DNA of 64,000 nt, taken from assembly GCA_934667175.1 (NCBI GenBank), contig CAKULN010000008.1, positions 23,651 through 87,650 on the forward strand, read 5' to 3'. The DNA is from an uncultured Bacteroidales bacterium (lineage in GTDB: Bacteria > Bacteroidota > Bacteroidia > Bacteroidales > UBA932). The position numbers and the translations under genes are program-made. Shown here one piece after another: positions 34,285-46,300 of this stretch; within the stretch, counting starts at the first letter, position 1, and every line of letters starts with the position of its first letter. The notes beneath the pieces are model-generated. The model saw only the letters and a list, made by a program, of their open reading frames with translations. It did not search any database and had not been told where the DNA came from.

Positions 34285-35706
34285 ATGAGCCTAATTCCTA
34301 TCTACACCTGGACCAAAGGCATCAGAAACTTTGATCATAGGCGAAAGCAGTTTTCCCAGCAGCCTTGGGCGCAGGGGGTATTGCTTCTTTGCTGCGTGGT
34401 GGTAGCGATGCTTTTGGCCAACCTTCCGTTTACCAAAGAATTCTACCACAATGTTTTGGAAACCGAGATTTCATTGAGGTTCCATATTCCCGGACATGAT
34501 GGATTTCTTTTTCCGGACGGAATGACAGTCGAGAGTTTCATCAACGACATCCTGATGACGGTCTTCTTCTTTACCGTCGGTCTGGAGATCCGGCGCGAGA
34601 TGAAGAACGGAGAGTTGTCCAGTGTGAAAAAGGCGATGATGCCGGTGATCGCGGCGTTTGGCGGAGTTGTGGCCCCGGCTTTGATATTCACCGCCGTCAA
34701 TCATGGTTCCGCCGCCGCTTCCGGATGGGGTATTCCAACCGCCACGGACATCGCGTTTGCTGTGGGTATTCTCTCGATTTTGGGTGATCGTGTGCCGGTG
34801 TCGCTGAAAGTTTTCCTGACCGCGCTAGCTATCGCTGATGACCTCATCGCCATTTTGGTTGTCGCTCTGTTCTATGGTGGCACGATCAACTTCGGACTTT
34901 TGACCATAGCGTTTGTGCTAATTGCTTTAGTCTTGCTGATGAATAAGTTGGGTGAGAAACGAGGATGGTTCTACTTGGTTCCGGCCATCGCGATCTGGTC
35001 GCTTTTCTACTATGCAGGCATCCATTCCACGATGTCAGGCGTGGTGATGGCGTTCCTCGTGCCGATGGCTCCTCGGTTCAACGAGGCCTACTTCCACAGA
35101 AAGCGTCTTCAGTACATCCGCAGGCTCAATGAATATAATGGGATAGCCTCCACCTCTTCCGAATTCCCTAACGGCCCGCAGAGACATTGTCTGAGGCGTC
35201 TGTCAGCCATCTCCAGGGACTCCATCGGGATGAGCTACCGTCTGGAGCACGCCCTCGGCCCTTGGGTCAACTTCCTGATCATGCCGATCTTCGCTCTGGC
35301 CAACGCCGGTGTCGAGATTCCTGACGTGTCCTACTTCAACGTGTTCCAGTTTGATCAGGCTCTGGGCAGCGTGAGCATGGGAATATTCCTTGGTCTTGTC
35401 CTTGGCAAGCCTCTGGGAATCTCCCTCGCAAGTTTCATCGCCGTCAAGCTTCACGTGGGAGAGATGCCGGCGAAGGCCTCTTGGGTCATGCTGATTGCTG
35501 TGGCTTGCCTTGGTGGAATCGGATTCACGATGTCGATCTTTGTGGACACTCTGTCCTTCGGTGACCAGACTCCTGAGATTACCTCCCGTCTTCGTGACAT
35601 GGGCAAGGTGGCCGTGCTGATGGGTTCCCTCTGCGCCGGCATCCTGGGCAGTGTACTGATCAACATCGTCCACGGAATCGAGTCCAGAAAAGCCGTAAAG
35701 GCTTAG
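34285..35706 (+). CDS. nhaA: Na+/H+ antiporter NhaA
   Basis: 473 residues with about 12 membrane helices. Signatures: FFFTVGLEIRREMKNGEL, the GWGIPTATDIAFAVGIL segment, the ion-binding pair in LAIADDLIAILVVALFY and GIGFTMSIFVDTL near the end. It exchanges protons for sodium and supports pH and salt balance. An inserted loop (about 265-310, HRKRLQYIRRLNEYNG and ISRDSIGMSYRLEHAL) makes it longer than E. coli NhaA (388 residues), as is common in Bacteroidota. The stop codon lies at the edge of a palindromic element. Confidence 0.96.
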   Translation: MSLIPIYTWTKGIRNFDHRRKQFSQQPWAQGVLLLCCVVVAMLLANLPFTKEFYHNVLETEISLRFHIPGHDGFLFPDGMTVESFINDILMTVFFFTVGLEIRREMKNGELSSVKKAMMPVIAAFGGVVAPALIFTAVNHGSAAASGWGIPTATDIAFAVGILSILGDRVPVSLKVFLTALAIADDLIAILVVALFYGGTINFGLLTIAFVLIALVLLMNKLGEKRGWFYLVPAIAIWSLFYYAGIHSTMSGVVMAFLVPMAPRFNEAYFHRKRLQYIRRLNEYNGIASTSSEFPNGPQRHCLRRLSAISRDSIGMSYRLEHALGPWVNFLIMPIFALANAGVEIPDVSYFNVFQFDQALGSVSMGIFLGLVLGKPLGISLASFIAVKLHVGEMPAKASWVMLIAVACLGGIGFTMSIFVDTLSFGDQTPEITSRLRDMGKVAVLMGSLCAGILGSVLINIVHGIESRKAVKA

Positions 35707-35772
35707 ATGCTGTTTTGAATTGTTCTTTGAGGTGAAAAATCTTCAAACAAAAAATCAAAACAGCTTCTTAGT
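35704..35772. repeat. Shrunken copy of the 163-bp palindrome, at the nhaA stop codon
   Basis: GATGCTGTTTTGAATT, TTCTTTGAGGTGAAAAATCT and TCAAAACAGCTTCTTA match the outer parts of the element at 15951-16113 with the centre deleted. The left edge coincides with the nhaA TAG, and the right end has the same GCTTCTTA as the larger copy. Self-complementary, so it may serve as terminator. Confidence 0.8.
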
Positions 35773-35786
35773 GACCAGCGTCTGAT

Positions 35787-35860
35787 GGTTCGACAAGCTC
35801 ACCAACCGACGGCTCTAAAAAGTCATTATATTCGGTCACTGAGCCTGTCGAAGTGACCGG
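35787..35860. repeat. Two GAGCCTGTCGAAG palindromic repeats
   Basis: A degenerate reverse copy at 35787-35807 (GGTTCGACAAGCTCACCAACC) and an intact forward copy at 35833-35860 with CGGTCACT and AGTGACCG arms. They lie between convergent nhaA and mutS. Confidence 0.85.
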
Positions 35861-35871
35861 ATAGTGGGAGA

Positions 35872-38517
<2,646 letters not shown>

Positions 38518-38841
38518 ATCAATGTTTTATGTTTGCCTAAATATAAATTCAGACGCCTCCTCCACCGAAGAGGCAAGACCGCAAATTTACAAAAAACCTA
38601 TGAATATGCAGAAAGGGATTTCCGCGTTGTCTCCAAAATCCTCCAGCGGCCGTAAGCCGAACAGAACACGCTTCAGAATATAGTCAGGTGACACTGTCCG
38701 GTGACAATAACGCACTAAAGTGTCGCTGAACAGTGCAAACGACACTGTCGGGAAGCAGTTCAGGCCGAAAACGTTACCGAAGAGTGTGAATCGACCTTAC
38801 ATGGTGGAAAAAAGGTAGGGATCCTCATGATCTATGATTAT
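38518..38841. other. Intergenic region with decayed repeat units
   Basis: 324 bp between mutS (transcribed away) and a GNAT gene (transcribed toward it). The motif GACACTGTC occurs twice (38690s and 38740s), with AGTGTCGC and AACAGTGC between them in inverted sense, suggesting a decayed palindromic unit. No coding frame is supported. Confidence 0.5.
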
Positions 38842-39363
38842 TTATTTCATGACAATCTCTTTCAGATTCCGGAAAAACTCCTCGTACTCATCCGGGGTTA
38901 TCTGCCGTCCGGAAGACAAAACAACCAATGGGTGAGGCTGATAGCCTTCACGATAGGCCGGATGTCTGTGCCGGAACCCGTTCCGCCGGAATCCGCATCT
39001 TTCGTAGAATCTCAGCCTGGCCTTTGAGATGTCATCCACTATCGGGTCTATCTCCAGGATGACGGTTTTCGGTGTCGAGGCGACGAACGAGTCCAGTACC
39101 CGTGAGCCGTAACCCTTTCCCCTCAGTGTTGTGTCAACGGCAAGATGTTCGATGTAGATCTGCCGTTCAAACTCCCAGTAAGAGATGAATCCGACGAAAG
39201 TGTCCCCGTCCCAATATTCGTAAAGATGGTACTGACTGCACCCGAAGGCATATTCCTGCTGGCTTTCAGTCCTTTGCTCGAATATAGGAAAACTGCTTCC
39301 GTACAATCTACGGAACTTCTCGAACCGCTCGTCTCCTGAACTTTTTATCTCGATTCCGCGCAT
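38842..39363 (-). CDS. GNAT-family N-acetyltransferase
   Basis: 173 residues. The acetyl-CoA-binding motif A is IEHLAVDTTLRGKGYGSRVL (Arg/Gln-x-x-Gly-x-Gly/Ala type, here RGKGYG), and motif B ends with ARLRFYERCGFRRNGF. It transfers an acetyl group from acetyl-CoA to an unknown amine. The gene is monocistronic. The start is the first Met (MRGIEIKSSG). Confidence 0.88.
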   Translation of the reverse strand: MRGIEIKSSGDERFEKFRRLYGSSFPIFEQRTESQQEYAFGCSQYHLYEYWDGDTFVGFISYWEFERQIYIEHLAVDTTLRGKGYGSRVLDSFVASTPKTVILEIDPIVDDISKARLRFYERCGFRRNGFRHRHPAYREGYQPHPLVVLSSGRQITPDEYEEFFRNLKEIVMK

Positions 39364-39467
39364 GGCTTTGGTTATAGTGATTGCTTATGACAAACTTACA
39401 TAAAAAACTGCGATTTTTACACCAGTAGCCGAGCTGTGGTGATTTTTTATGAAAAAAGGAATTGTCT

Positions 39468-39475
39468 TATCTTTG
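39468..39475 (+). promoter_or_regulatory. Candidate -7 box of the winged-helix gene
   Basis: TATCTTTG, a strong TAnnTTTG match, ends 68 bp before the ATG at 39544. The 5' leader contains CAAACCTTGATGCAG and a TCCAAGGTTTGAGG match to it in inverted sense, so a stem may form. Confidence 0.5.
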
Positions 39476-39543
39476 CACAGCAAACCTTGATGCAGTGAAC
39501 CGCTCTGCAAATATCCAAGGTTTGAGGTAAGATTAGTACCGCA

Positions 39544-40590
39544 ATGAATCCTGTTACCGCAAGACTTTTGAATCAGCAGTTGGTCTGTCCCCGGTTCTCG
39601 AAACCGGAGGATGTGGTCTCATGGTTCGGGGCGATGCAGGGGCAGAAGTATCGTATGGTGCGTTGGGCTGTGGCGATGAGAACCAAGAGACCGTCCCTCA
39701 AGGCGTTTGAGAAGGCGTTCAACGAGGGGCGGATTGTCAGGACGCATTTGCTGCGTTGCACTTGGCAACTGATCGCGGGTGAGGATCTTGGCTGGATACT
39801 TTCGCTTTGCCGCAAGAAGGCGCTGTCCGGATTGCGAGGCTGGATGACGGCCAACCGGATTTCCATCCCGGAGGAAGAACAGGGGCGGATTTCGGGAATA
39901 TTCGAGGAAACATTAAGCGTCAAGAGAAGTGTTCAGAAGACGGATTTTGCAGCAGCTCTCGCCGAACGTGGAATCACGATGGATGACCATCGGCTGTCCT
40001 ATCATATTCGTCTTGCGGAACTTTCGGGACTTCTTTGCAGCGGCGACCTGCACCCGATGAAAAGTACCTATTCCCTTGTCCGGGAGAAAATCAGGGAGCC
40101 TTTGAATATGTCGGAAGAGGCTGCTTTGGGGATGCTTGCCCGGAGATATTTCCGAAGTCATGCCCCTGCCACCTTTGAGGACTTCCTATGGTGGTCGGGA
40201 CTGAATGTCAGCGACTGCCAGAAGGCTGTCGAAATCATTGGAGACGAACTTGTCAAGGAAACATGGGTGGGCCGGGAGTTATATATTCACGAATCCTGCC
40301 GCTCCAGAGGATTCCGCTCCGGCACGGTTCACTTGATCGCTCCGTATGATGAATATCTCATCGGCTACAAAAGCCGTGATGTTGTCCTCCAACCCGAACA
40401 TTCGCACAAGGCCCACAGCAACAACGGAATATTCCAGCCAGTCATCGCCCTTGACGGCGAGATTGTCGGTAACTGGTCCCCGGCTTCCAAAGATGGTGGC
40501 TTCAGGATATTCAAGTCTGGTCTTTCAATTCCCGAAGAGGCCCTCACAGCCCACTTCGCCGCATACCGCCAGTTTGCCTATGGCGGCTGA
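39544..40590 (+). CDS. Winged-helix DNA-binding protein of the AlkZ/YcaQ-like (HTH_42) family
   Basis: 348 residues. Recognised blocks: a RVRW-like N-terminal helix region with MVRWAVAMRTKRPSL, HLLRCTWQLIAGEDLGW, the middle FEDFLWWSGL and the C-terminal LIAPYDEYLIGYKSRD. This family includes DNA glycosylases that unhook crosslinks or excise alkylated bases (AlkZ, YcaQ) and AlkX-like relatives. Catalytic QxQ or QxD motifs are not clear, so glycosylase activity is uncertain. It is tail to tail with the last gene of the kinase cluster, with adjacent stop codons. Confidence 0.8.
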   Translation: MNPVTARLLNQQLVCPRFSKPEDVVSWFGAMQGQKYRMVRWAVAMRTKRPSLKAFEKAFNEGRIVRTHLLRCTWQLIAGEDLGWILSLCRKKALSGLRGWMTANRISIPEEEQGRISGIFEETLSVKRSVQKTDFAAALAERGITMDDHRLSYHIRLAELSGLLCSGDLHPMKSTYSLVREKIREPLNMSEEAALGMLARRYFRSHAPATFEDFLWWSGLNVSDCQKAVEIIGDELVKETWVGRELYIHESCRSRGFRSGTVHLIAPYDEYLIGYKSRDVVLQPEHSHKAHSNNGIFQPVIALDGEIVGNWSPASKDGGFRIFKSGLSIPEEALTAHFAAYRQFAYGG

Positions 40591-41229
40591 TTACAGCGAA
40601 TGCAGGAATCCGAAGGCGTGACTCCAGTTCCGGAAGCCGAGGTCGGCCTTGCTCATCAGGATGTTGAACATGCCGGAGTCGTAGAACCGCATCTCAAGAT
40701 CGTCATCCTCATCGAGCTGGAGGAGGTTGACGGCATCCGGGAGCTCGTCCCGGATCTCCTCGAAGTACGGACGGCCGAGAATCTTGAATCCGTCCGCGTC
40801 ATCATCACACTCGGAGAAATCGATGGCCATCGCCGGTTCGGCGAGTTCCTGCTCCTCATCGTCCACGAGGATGCACGAGTTGAAGGTCTCCATGTTGATC
40901 TGCTTGGCGTACTTGACCTTGACGGCCTTCTTCGGCCAGCGACCGAGCGGGAGGTGCTCCGGGGATTCGTAGCCGATGAAATCATCGATGGCGGCGAAGA
41001 AGTAGAGCATCCCTTCGTGCGGAAGAAGCCCCTCCTTGTCGAAAGGGGCGATGTCCTCACAATCAATCTGACAGATGAAAGTGAGGGGGTATTCGGATTC
41101 CGTTCCGTCCTCCTCCGTGATTTTCATCATCGGATACTCCACCTGAGGAGGCAGGTCAGGGTTGCCCCACCATTTGCTGCAGCAGAACAGGTTGGATTCC
41201 GTTTTCCTTGGTTTTAAACTGATTGCCAT
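40591..41229 (-). CDS. DUF1963 (YwqG-like) protein, last gene of the kinase cluster
   Basis: 212 residues from the ATG at 41227-41229. A longer frame to 41316 reads into the neighbouring gene and is rejected. The DUF1963 pattern is visible: GNPDLPPQVEYP, EYPLTFICQIDCEDIAPFD, GMLYFFAAIDD and a late LEMRFYDSGMFNILM. This widespread family of unknown function often occurs as an accessory or immunity-like gene. The start codon lies 1 bp after the stop of the upstream gene, so it belongs to the same transcript. Confidence 0.88.
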   Translation of the reverse strand: MAISLKPRKTESNLFCCSKWWGNPDLPPQVEYPMMKITEEDGTESEYPLTFICQIDCEDIAPFDKEGLLPHEGMLYFFAAIDDFIGYESPEHLPLGRWPKKAVKVKYAKQINMETFNSCILVDDEEQELAEPAMAIDFSECDDDADGFKILGRPYFEEIRDELPDAVNLLQLDEDDDLEMRFYDSGMFNILMSKADLGFRNWSHAFGFLHSL

Positions 41230-41230
41230 A

Positions 41231-42517
41231 TTATTTCGATTTCGATCTGATGCGGTAGATAAGCAACGCCAACAGCACGATGGTTGCCAGAATTGAGGCT
41301 GTAAGTCTGTAGCCAATGAGTTCCGATCCTATTGATGCCCCGAAAGGAATGATGCCGTTGATGAGGCAGCAGGTGTCCCAGATGGCTGATGCCATTGTAA
41401 GGCAGGTCATGAAAAACAACAGGTTGTTCATCCTGTTTTCAGCTTTCTTTTCCCTGTTGGCCTGCTCTTGGGTAATCATGTGGTAAAGGGATTCTTTCTC
41501 TTCCTCGGTTTTAAGGCTATTCTCCACACGTTGGTTGAACAATTCCGGAAGGAAATTGTATGAGATGCTGTGAAAACAGCAACGCCGTTCAAAATCAACG
41601 GATTCGTTTTCAAGACATCCTACGTTTTCCCTTTCGAAACGGAATCTTCTGTTAAGTCTGAACAAATAGTTCCTGCGGTACAGTTGACAGATGTAAATCA
41701 TCCCGAAGTAGTCTTTTGTCCAGTTGTTCATCAACCATTCCGGGCAGTCTCCGCAGATGATTGTCATGGTGTCGAACAGGAAAAGAGCCTTCCAGTTGTT
41801 GTACACGGACAAGGTGTCCCTTGACATCATTTCTTTGAAGAAAGACTCTGACGGAGAATCCAATGATTTTCCGTCGTAGGAACCTATGGGGGCGGTGGTG
41901 CCGATCTCAAACAGCAGCCTGTCGACATTTTCCGAGCTCCATCTTTCCTCACCAAGGCAGGCGATCTGGAATATCTTCAGTTTGTTGCCGTTCTCCACAA
42001 GCCTTCTGTAATCGAATTCTGCACCTTCGAGGGGCGTCTCCATATTCATGGACCGGAAAGCCTCGACAATGGGGGAAAGAGCCGTCTCCCGGTATTCCTC
42101 CAGTCCCTCGTTGCCGCAGCGGCCGATGTTGCGCATCACGGCGACAGCTGCTGTGACATCATCGTCGTTGTCGGTGTCGATCTCAACCCGTATGGCAAAC
42201 TGAGCCATCTTGAAAGGGAACAGGAACAACAGAGCCTCCGGTGTTCTTACACCCACGGATCTGGTCTTCTGGCGGCAGCCGACCGGAACATGGAACTCAC
42301 TTCCCATTTTCAAGGAATATCTGCCTATGGCATTGTCCTCCTTGGAGCAGCCTCCGAAGCAAAAACGCACGAAGTCGGGGAAATAATACTGCTCGTAGGT
42401 ACAAATCATTTCTTTTGAACACTCGAACGGCTTCCAATCAGCCCCAAGCCGCCCGGAGGAGACGAAAGCGCTGTCTTTCAGGGAAAACACTCCGCAAAGA
42501 TAACCTATGTACTTCAT
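41231..42517 (-). CDS. Unknown protein with two C-terminal membrane helices
   Basis: 428 residues, no family recognised. A mixed alpha/beta soluble region (1-300) precedes a coiled-coil stretch (about 330-370: NSLKTEEEKESLYHMITQEQ). Two membrane helices follow (about 375-400 and 405-425), with a short basic tail (RIRSKSK). The soluble-domain, long-helix, two-TM layout resembles CorA-like effectors, but no GMN motif is visible, so this is only a structural suggestion. It overlaps the GDPD gene by 4 bp (ATGA) and lies 1 bp before DUF1963, so translation is coupled. Confidence 0.8.
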   Translation of the reverse strand: MKYIGYLCGVFSLKDSAFVSSGRLGADWKPFECSKEMICTYEQYYFPDFVRFCFGGCSKEDNAIGRYSLKMGSEFHVPVGCRQKTRSVGVRTPEALLFLFPFKMAQFAIRVEIDTDNDDDVTAAVAVMRNIGRCGNEGLEEYRETALSPIVEAFRSMNMETPLEGAEFDYRRLVENGNKLKIFQIACLGEERWSSENVDRLLFEIGTTAPIGSYDGKSLDSPSESFFKEMMSRDTLSVYNNWKALFLFDTMTIICGDCPEWLMNNWTKDYFGMIYICQLYRRNYLFRLNRRFRFERENVGCLENESVDFERRCCFHSISYNFLPELFNQRVENSLKTEEEKESLYHMITQEQANREKKAENRMNNLLFFMTCLTMASAIWDTCCLINGIIPFGASIGSELIGYRLTASILATIVLLALLIYRIRSKSK

Positions 42518-43362
42518 CTGATGCCTTTGGATTTTAGTGAATATAACTCCGGCGAGTTCGTTATGATGCCGTCGACTTTAGCGGCAAGGTCAGGGTCGTA
42601 GTCGTTCACGGTCCAAGCCTTGATCTGTATTCCCCTGCCATGCGCTTTTTCAATCAAGGAGTCTTTCAGCCAGCCTTTCCAGACATTGAATGACTTGATG
42701 TGCTCGTAGTCTTCAAACCTGAATCTGTGCAGTCTCTCATCAAGGCACAATCCCGTGTCCGGGAAGACGAAAAAGAACAGCTTCTCCAACGAGATGTCCG
42801 GATTCAACTCATGAACCTTTTCCAGCACATTGTCATCGAATGACTGGATTGTCACGAAAGATTCGGCTTGATGCTCTTCGATACATTTCAGACACATCTC
42901 TTCGATACCCTCGCGGCTATGTCTTGAATATTTAATCTCAAGAAGCAGATGCGCCTTCCCTTTGATCAGGTCCAGCACTTCGTCAAGGGTCGGGATGTGT
43001 ACGTCGCACAGATCACCGTTTTGATCCTTCACCTTCAATCTACGGATGTCTTCGTAGGTCATAAGGCTGATCCAGCCTTTCCCGTTGGTGGTTCTGTCAA
43101 CGGATGCGTCATGACATACCACAAGCTTCCCGTCAGCGGAAAGGTGGACGTCAATCTCTATCCAGTCCGCTCCGGCCGAGATACCCTTGCTGATGCACTC
43201 AAGAGTGTTTTCCGGCCCAAGATTCGCACCGCCTCTGTGTGCGACCACTATGACTCTGTTGTTTTGTTCCATGGTAACATCCCGCTTCTTTTCCGCATTA
43301 CAAGAAACACAGTAGAGAAGAATCGCCGCAATATACGAAATTTTGGATAGGAGTGTTCTCAT
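42514..43362 (-). CDS. Glycerophosphodiester phosphodiesterase lipoprotein
   Basis: 282 residues. The signal ends in lipobox CVSC (about Cys21). GDPD catalytic blocks are intact: AHRGGANLGPENTLE (His-Arg-Gly), WIEIDVHLSADGKLVVCHD, LLEIKY and the closing IKAWTVNDYD. It hydrolyses glycerophosphodiesters to glycerol-3-phosphate and an alcohol, on the periplasmic or outer side. It overlaps both neighbours by 4 bp inside the kinase/STAND cluster. A lipid-degrading lipoprotein is an unexpected member of a cytoplasmic phospho-signalling operon. Confidence 0.9.
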   Translation of the reverse strand: MRTLLSKISYIAAILLYCVSCNAEKKRDVTMEQNNRVIVVAHRGGANLGPENTLECISKGISAGADWIEIDVHLSADGKLVVCHDASVDRTTNGKGWISLMTYEDIRRLKVKDQNGDLCDVHIPTLDEVLDLIKGKAHLLLEIKYSRHSREGIEEMCLKCIEEHQAESFVTIQSFDDNVLEKVHELNPDISLEKLFFFVFPDTGLCLDERLHRFRFEDYEHIKSFNVWKGWLKDSLIEKAHGRGIQIKAWTVNDYDPDLAAKVDGIITNSPELYSLKSKGIR

Positions 43363-46300
43363 AATTTGACTCTGAATAATTCTTTGAAACCTTCTCTTAC
43401 TGTATAGTCATACCACTGAAAGCTGTCGGAAGCCTTTTCGGACATCTTGACAACCTTCACGGCGTACGCCTTGAACGGCTCGAAATTGACAAGTGACCAG
43501 ATCACGAAATTCCCGAAGCTGTGGGTGAAGAGGTCGGAAAGGCTTTCCCCGCTTGGATTGTAGCTCAGCACTTCCTCCCGGTAGGTGGAGATACCCTCGA
43601 AATCAAGTCCGATGATTTCCCGTTTAAGGAACTCGTCCACTTCTTCCGGAAAATAATTCTTGGCGGTGGAGAGGATGTTCCCTATGGCCTGGACAAGGCC
43701 GAGGCCGAAAAAGCCGTCATCCCTGTCCGATGGTGCTGAATCTATTTCCTTCACTGTCTCGCTGTCTCCAAGAAGGCTCATTGTGTGGAACAGCAAGGCC
43801 AGAGCGGTCTTGATGAGGCCGTTGTCGGACACGAGTTCCGAGATATTTTCCAAAAGATGCATCAAAAGCACTCTGTCCCTGCGGGATATCCCGTCCTCGA
43901 TAAGCTTGTAGAAGACAGGCACGGCGGTAGAGTCGCCCTCATGCGCCACATTGTCACCGTGATGGGCACAATAAACGTCGCAGTACCAATTCATCACGTT
44001 TCGTTTATAATAACCTGTCGTGTTCGCCTTGGAGCTGTTGTGTCCCTTGAACCTGCCTTTGCAGCGCAAGGTCCAGTCCGCGGCCTCACGGGAAAAAATC
44101 TCCACCAATTCGGGAATATAGCCAGGCGCTTTCTTATGGAGCTGATAGAGGACGTACAACATGGACATCTGAGAGTAGTCGAACCATTCGTTCTTACGGA
44201 AACGGTCGGAGAAAAATTCTCTTACGATGGGTGCGACGTTTTCCCAGTCCGAGATTCCGGCAACGATCATCAGCCTCTCCATCACGAAGTACGAGAAGCT
44301 GTCTCCGCTGTAATATGCTTTTAGAATCCTGTCCTTTTCTTTTCGGAAGCTTATGAATCCGTCATCCTTGCCGGTGATGAAACAATCCGCCAGCTCGCAG
44401 ACGTCGTGTCTGCACCAACGTCCTTCTCCGCAGTCGGTGGCCGGGACGATGGCGTCGTCCCAGAAGGTTTGATATTCAATGGCATTGTTGACGTAGGCGG
44501 ATTGGAATGTTATCTGCTTGCGAAGAATCGTGGAGAAGAAAGGCATTATCAGCCTGATGATGCGGTAATCCCAAGTAAGATAGGAGACAAGCCCTCTGAT
44601 CTCATCCATCAGTCTGGCTGCCTCCTTGTCCCGTCCTGCCAGCATCTCATTGATCATCAGCATCACAGCTATCCGTCCTCCGGCCTCCACAAAAGAGAAG
44701 GATCTTGATCTTAGGGTTTTGTTGCTTATGGTTTTGACCAACCCTTTTTCTTTTATCTCGTCGAACATCCGATGGACGACACGCATTGTGATGTTTTCTT
44801 TGACCGGTGCGTGCGACAGGGTGAATTTTTTGTTGTGGAGATAATAGATGTACATGCAGGCATCATTGCAGACATCAAGAAACCTGTTGTCCACAAGCGA
44901 CCACAGAAGCTCGTACGGATCATCCACGTAGAGGGATGAATTGTACCAATCGCTCAGGAACATTCCGTTGATGACAGTGATGGCGGCGTTTTCGGCGAGC
45001 CGTATATCCGGTTTCAAGGCCGACTGCAACTCTTTGTGCCTTGAGATGACATTCTCATCAGCCTTGTTGGCATAGATGAGCTTGGTGATGGAATTGAACT
45101 CCTTGACCAACTCGGAGGAAGAGCCGTCGCCTTTCGCCAGCATTTTGCGGACGAGTGAGAACAGAGTCTCCTCAAAATTTTCGCTTACGAGAATGCTGAA
45201 CAGTTCGCTGACAAGCAGCGAGGCTTCAAAGTCACCTTCATAGTCTCGTATCAAAGAGATTACGGAGGAATTGTCGCGCGTCCGTAAGCAATCGAGAATC
45301 AAGGCGTTGCGCAATGTGCCCATGAAGACGACATTCCCGCTTTTCCCTCGAAGAACATTAAGGAAAGTCTCCGCTGGAATCATGCCTCCACCCGTAACAT
45401 ACTTTTCCACGAAGACCTTGGCCATCAGGAATTCCAGATACCTTTCGTAGATGAACTGGATTTCGGTGTGGCCGTCCGGGTTCTGGACATTGCGAAGTAT
45501 CGGGCGCTCCGGCTTGTTCAGCAGTTCGGTGCATGCTACGGTGCGTACTCCGTTTTTGTAGATAAGCGATGAAAGCTTATGCAGAGGTGACGAGGTGTCC
45601 GAGCAAGCGCGTTTGAGTTCGGCGGTCTCGATCCGGTCCGACGGTCTGCCGGCTTCATATTCACCCAGCATGTAAGATGCCATGTTGAGAAGAATCTCAA
45701 GCTGTTGTCTTCCAGCGTAGGAATGTGAGATTATGTTGGTCATTTCTTCGAACAGGGCCACCGACGTGAATCTCTCCAGCTCGTCAGGCAATGTCCGCCC
45801 GACATAATTGGTGCAGGCGATCTTAAGAACGAGAGGATCCTTCAGGCGGACGAGTGACACTTTGGACAGCGTGTTGAAATCATTGCTCATCTGGTAAAGA
45901 TTCTGGTAGATTCTCCACGCTTCCTGTAACTCGTCATCATTGAATCCATGGACTTCAGCTCCACCGTCGGGTTTGAAAATGTAAGCCTCGTCGCGGCTCA
46001 TCTGCTGATGGAACAAGTTCTTCCACGTGTAGTTGCGGCATGTGAACAAAACCTTGAAGCAGGAATACTCCGGCTTTATGAACAACTTCCTGAAAGATTC
46101 GTACAAAGCCACAGGCCCGATCAAATCCGAATCATTCTCATAGTGAAGACACTCGTTTATGGCGTCAAAGAAAATATAGATCACCCTTCCCTCCAGAGCC
46201 GCCCGTTCGTGCATCTCTCTGACTATGCGCTCCGGATCCTTGCGCGGCGAAGTCCCGAAAACCCTTCTTAGGGTGGCCGGCAGCCCGCATTCGGAAAAGT

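Noticed and set aside
41231-42517. Calling the two-helix protein a CorA magnesium transporter
   Set aside because: The layout is similar, but the GMN motif and the family's conserved helices are not seen.
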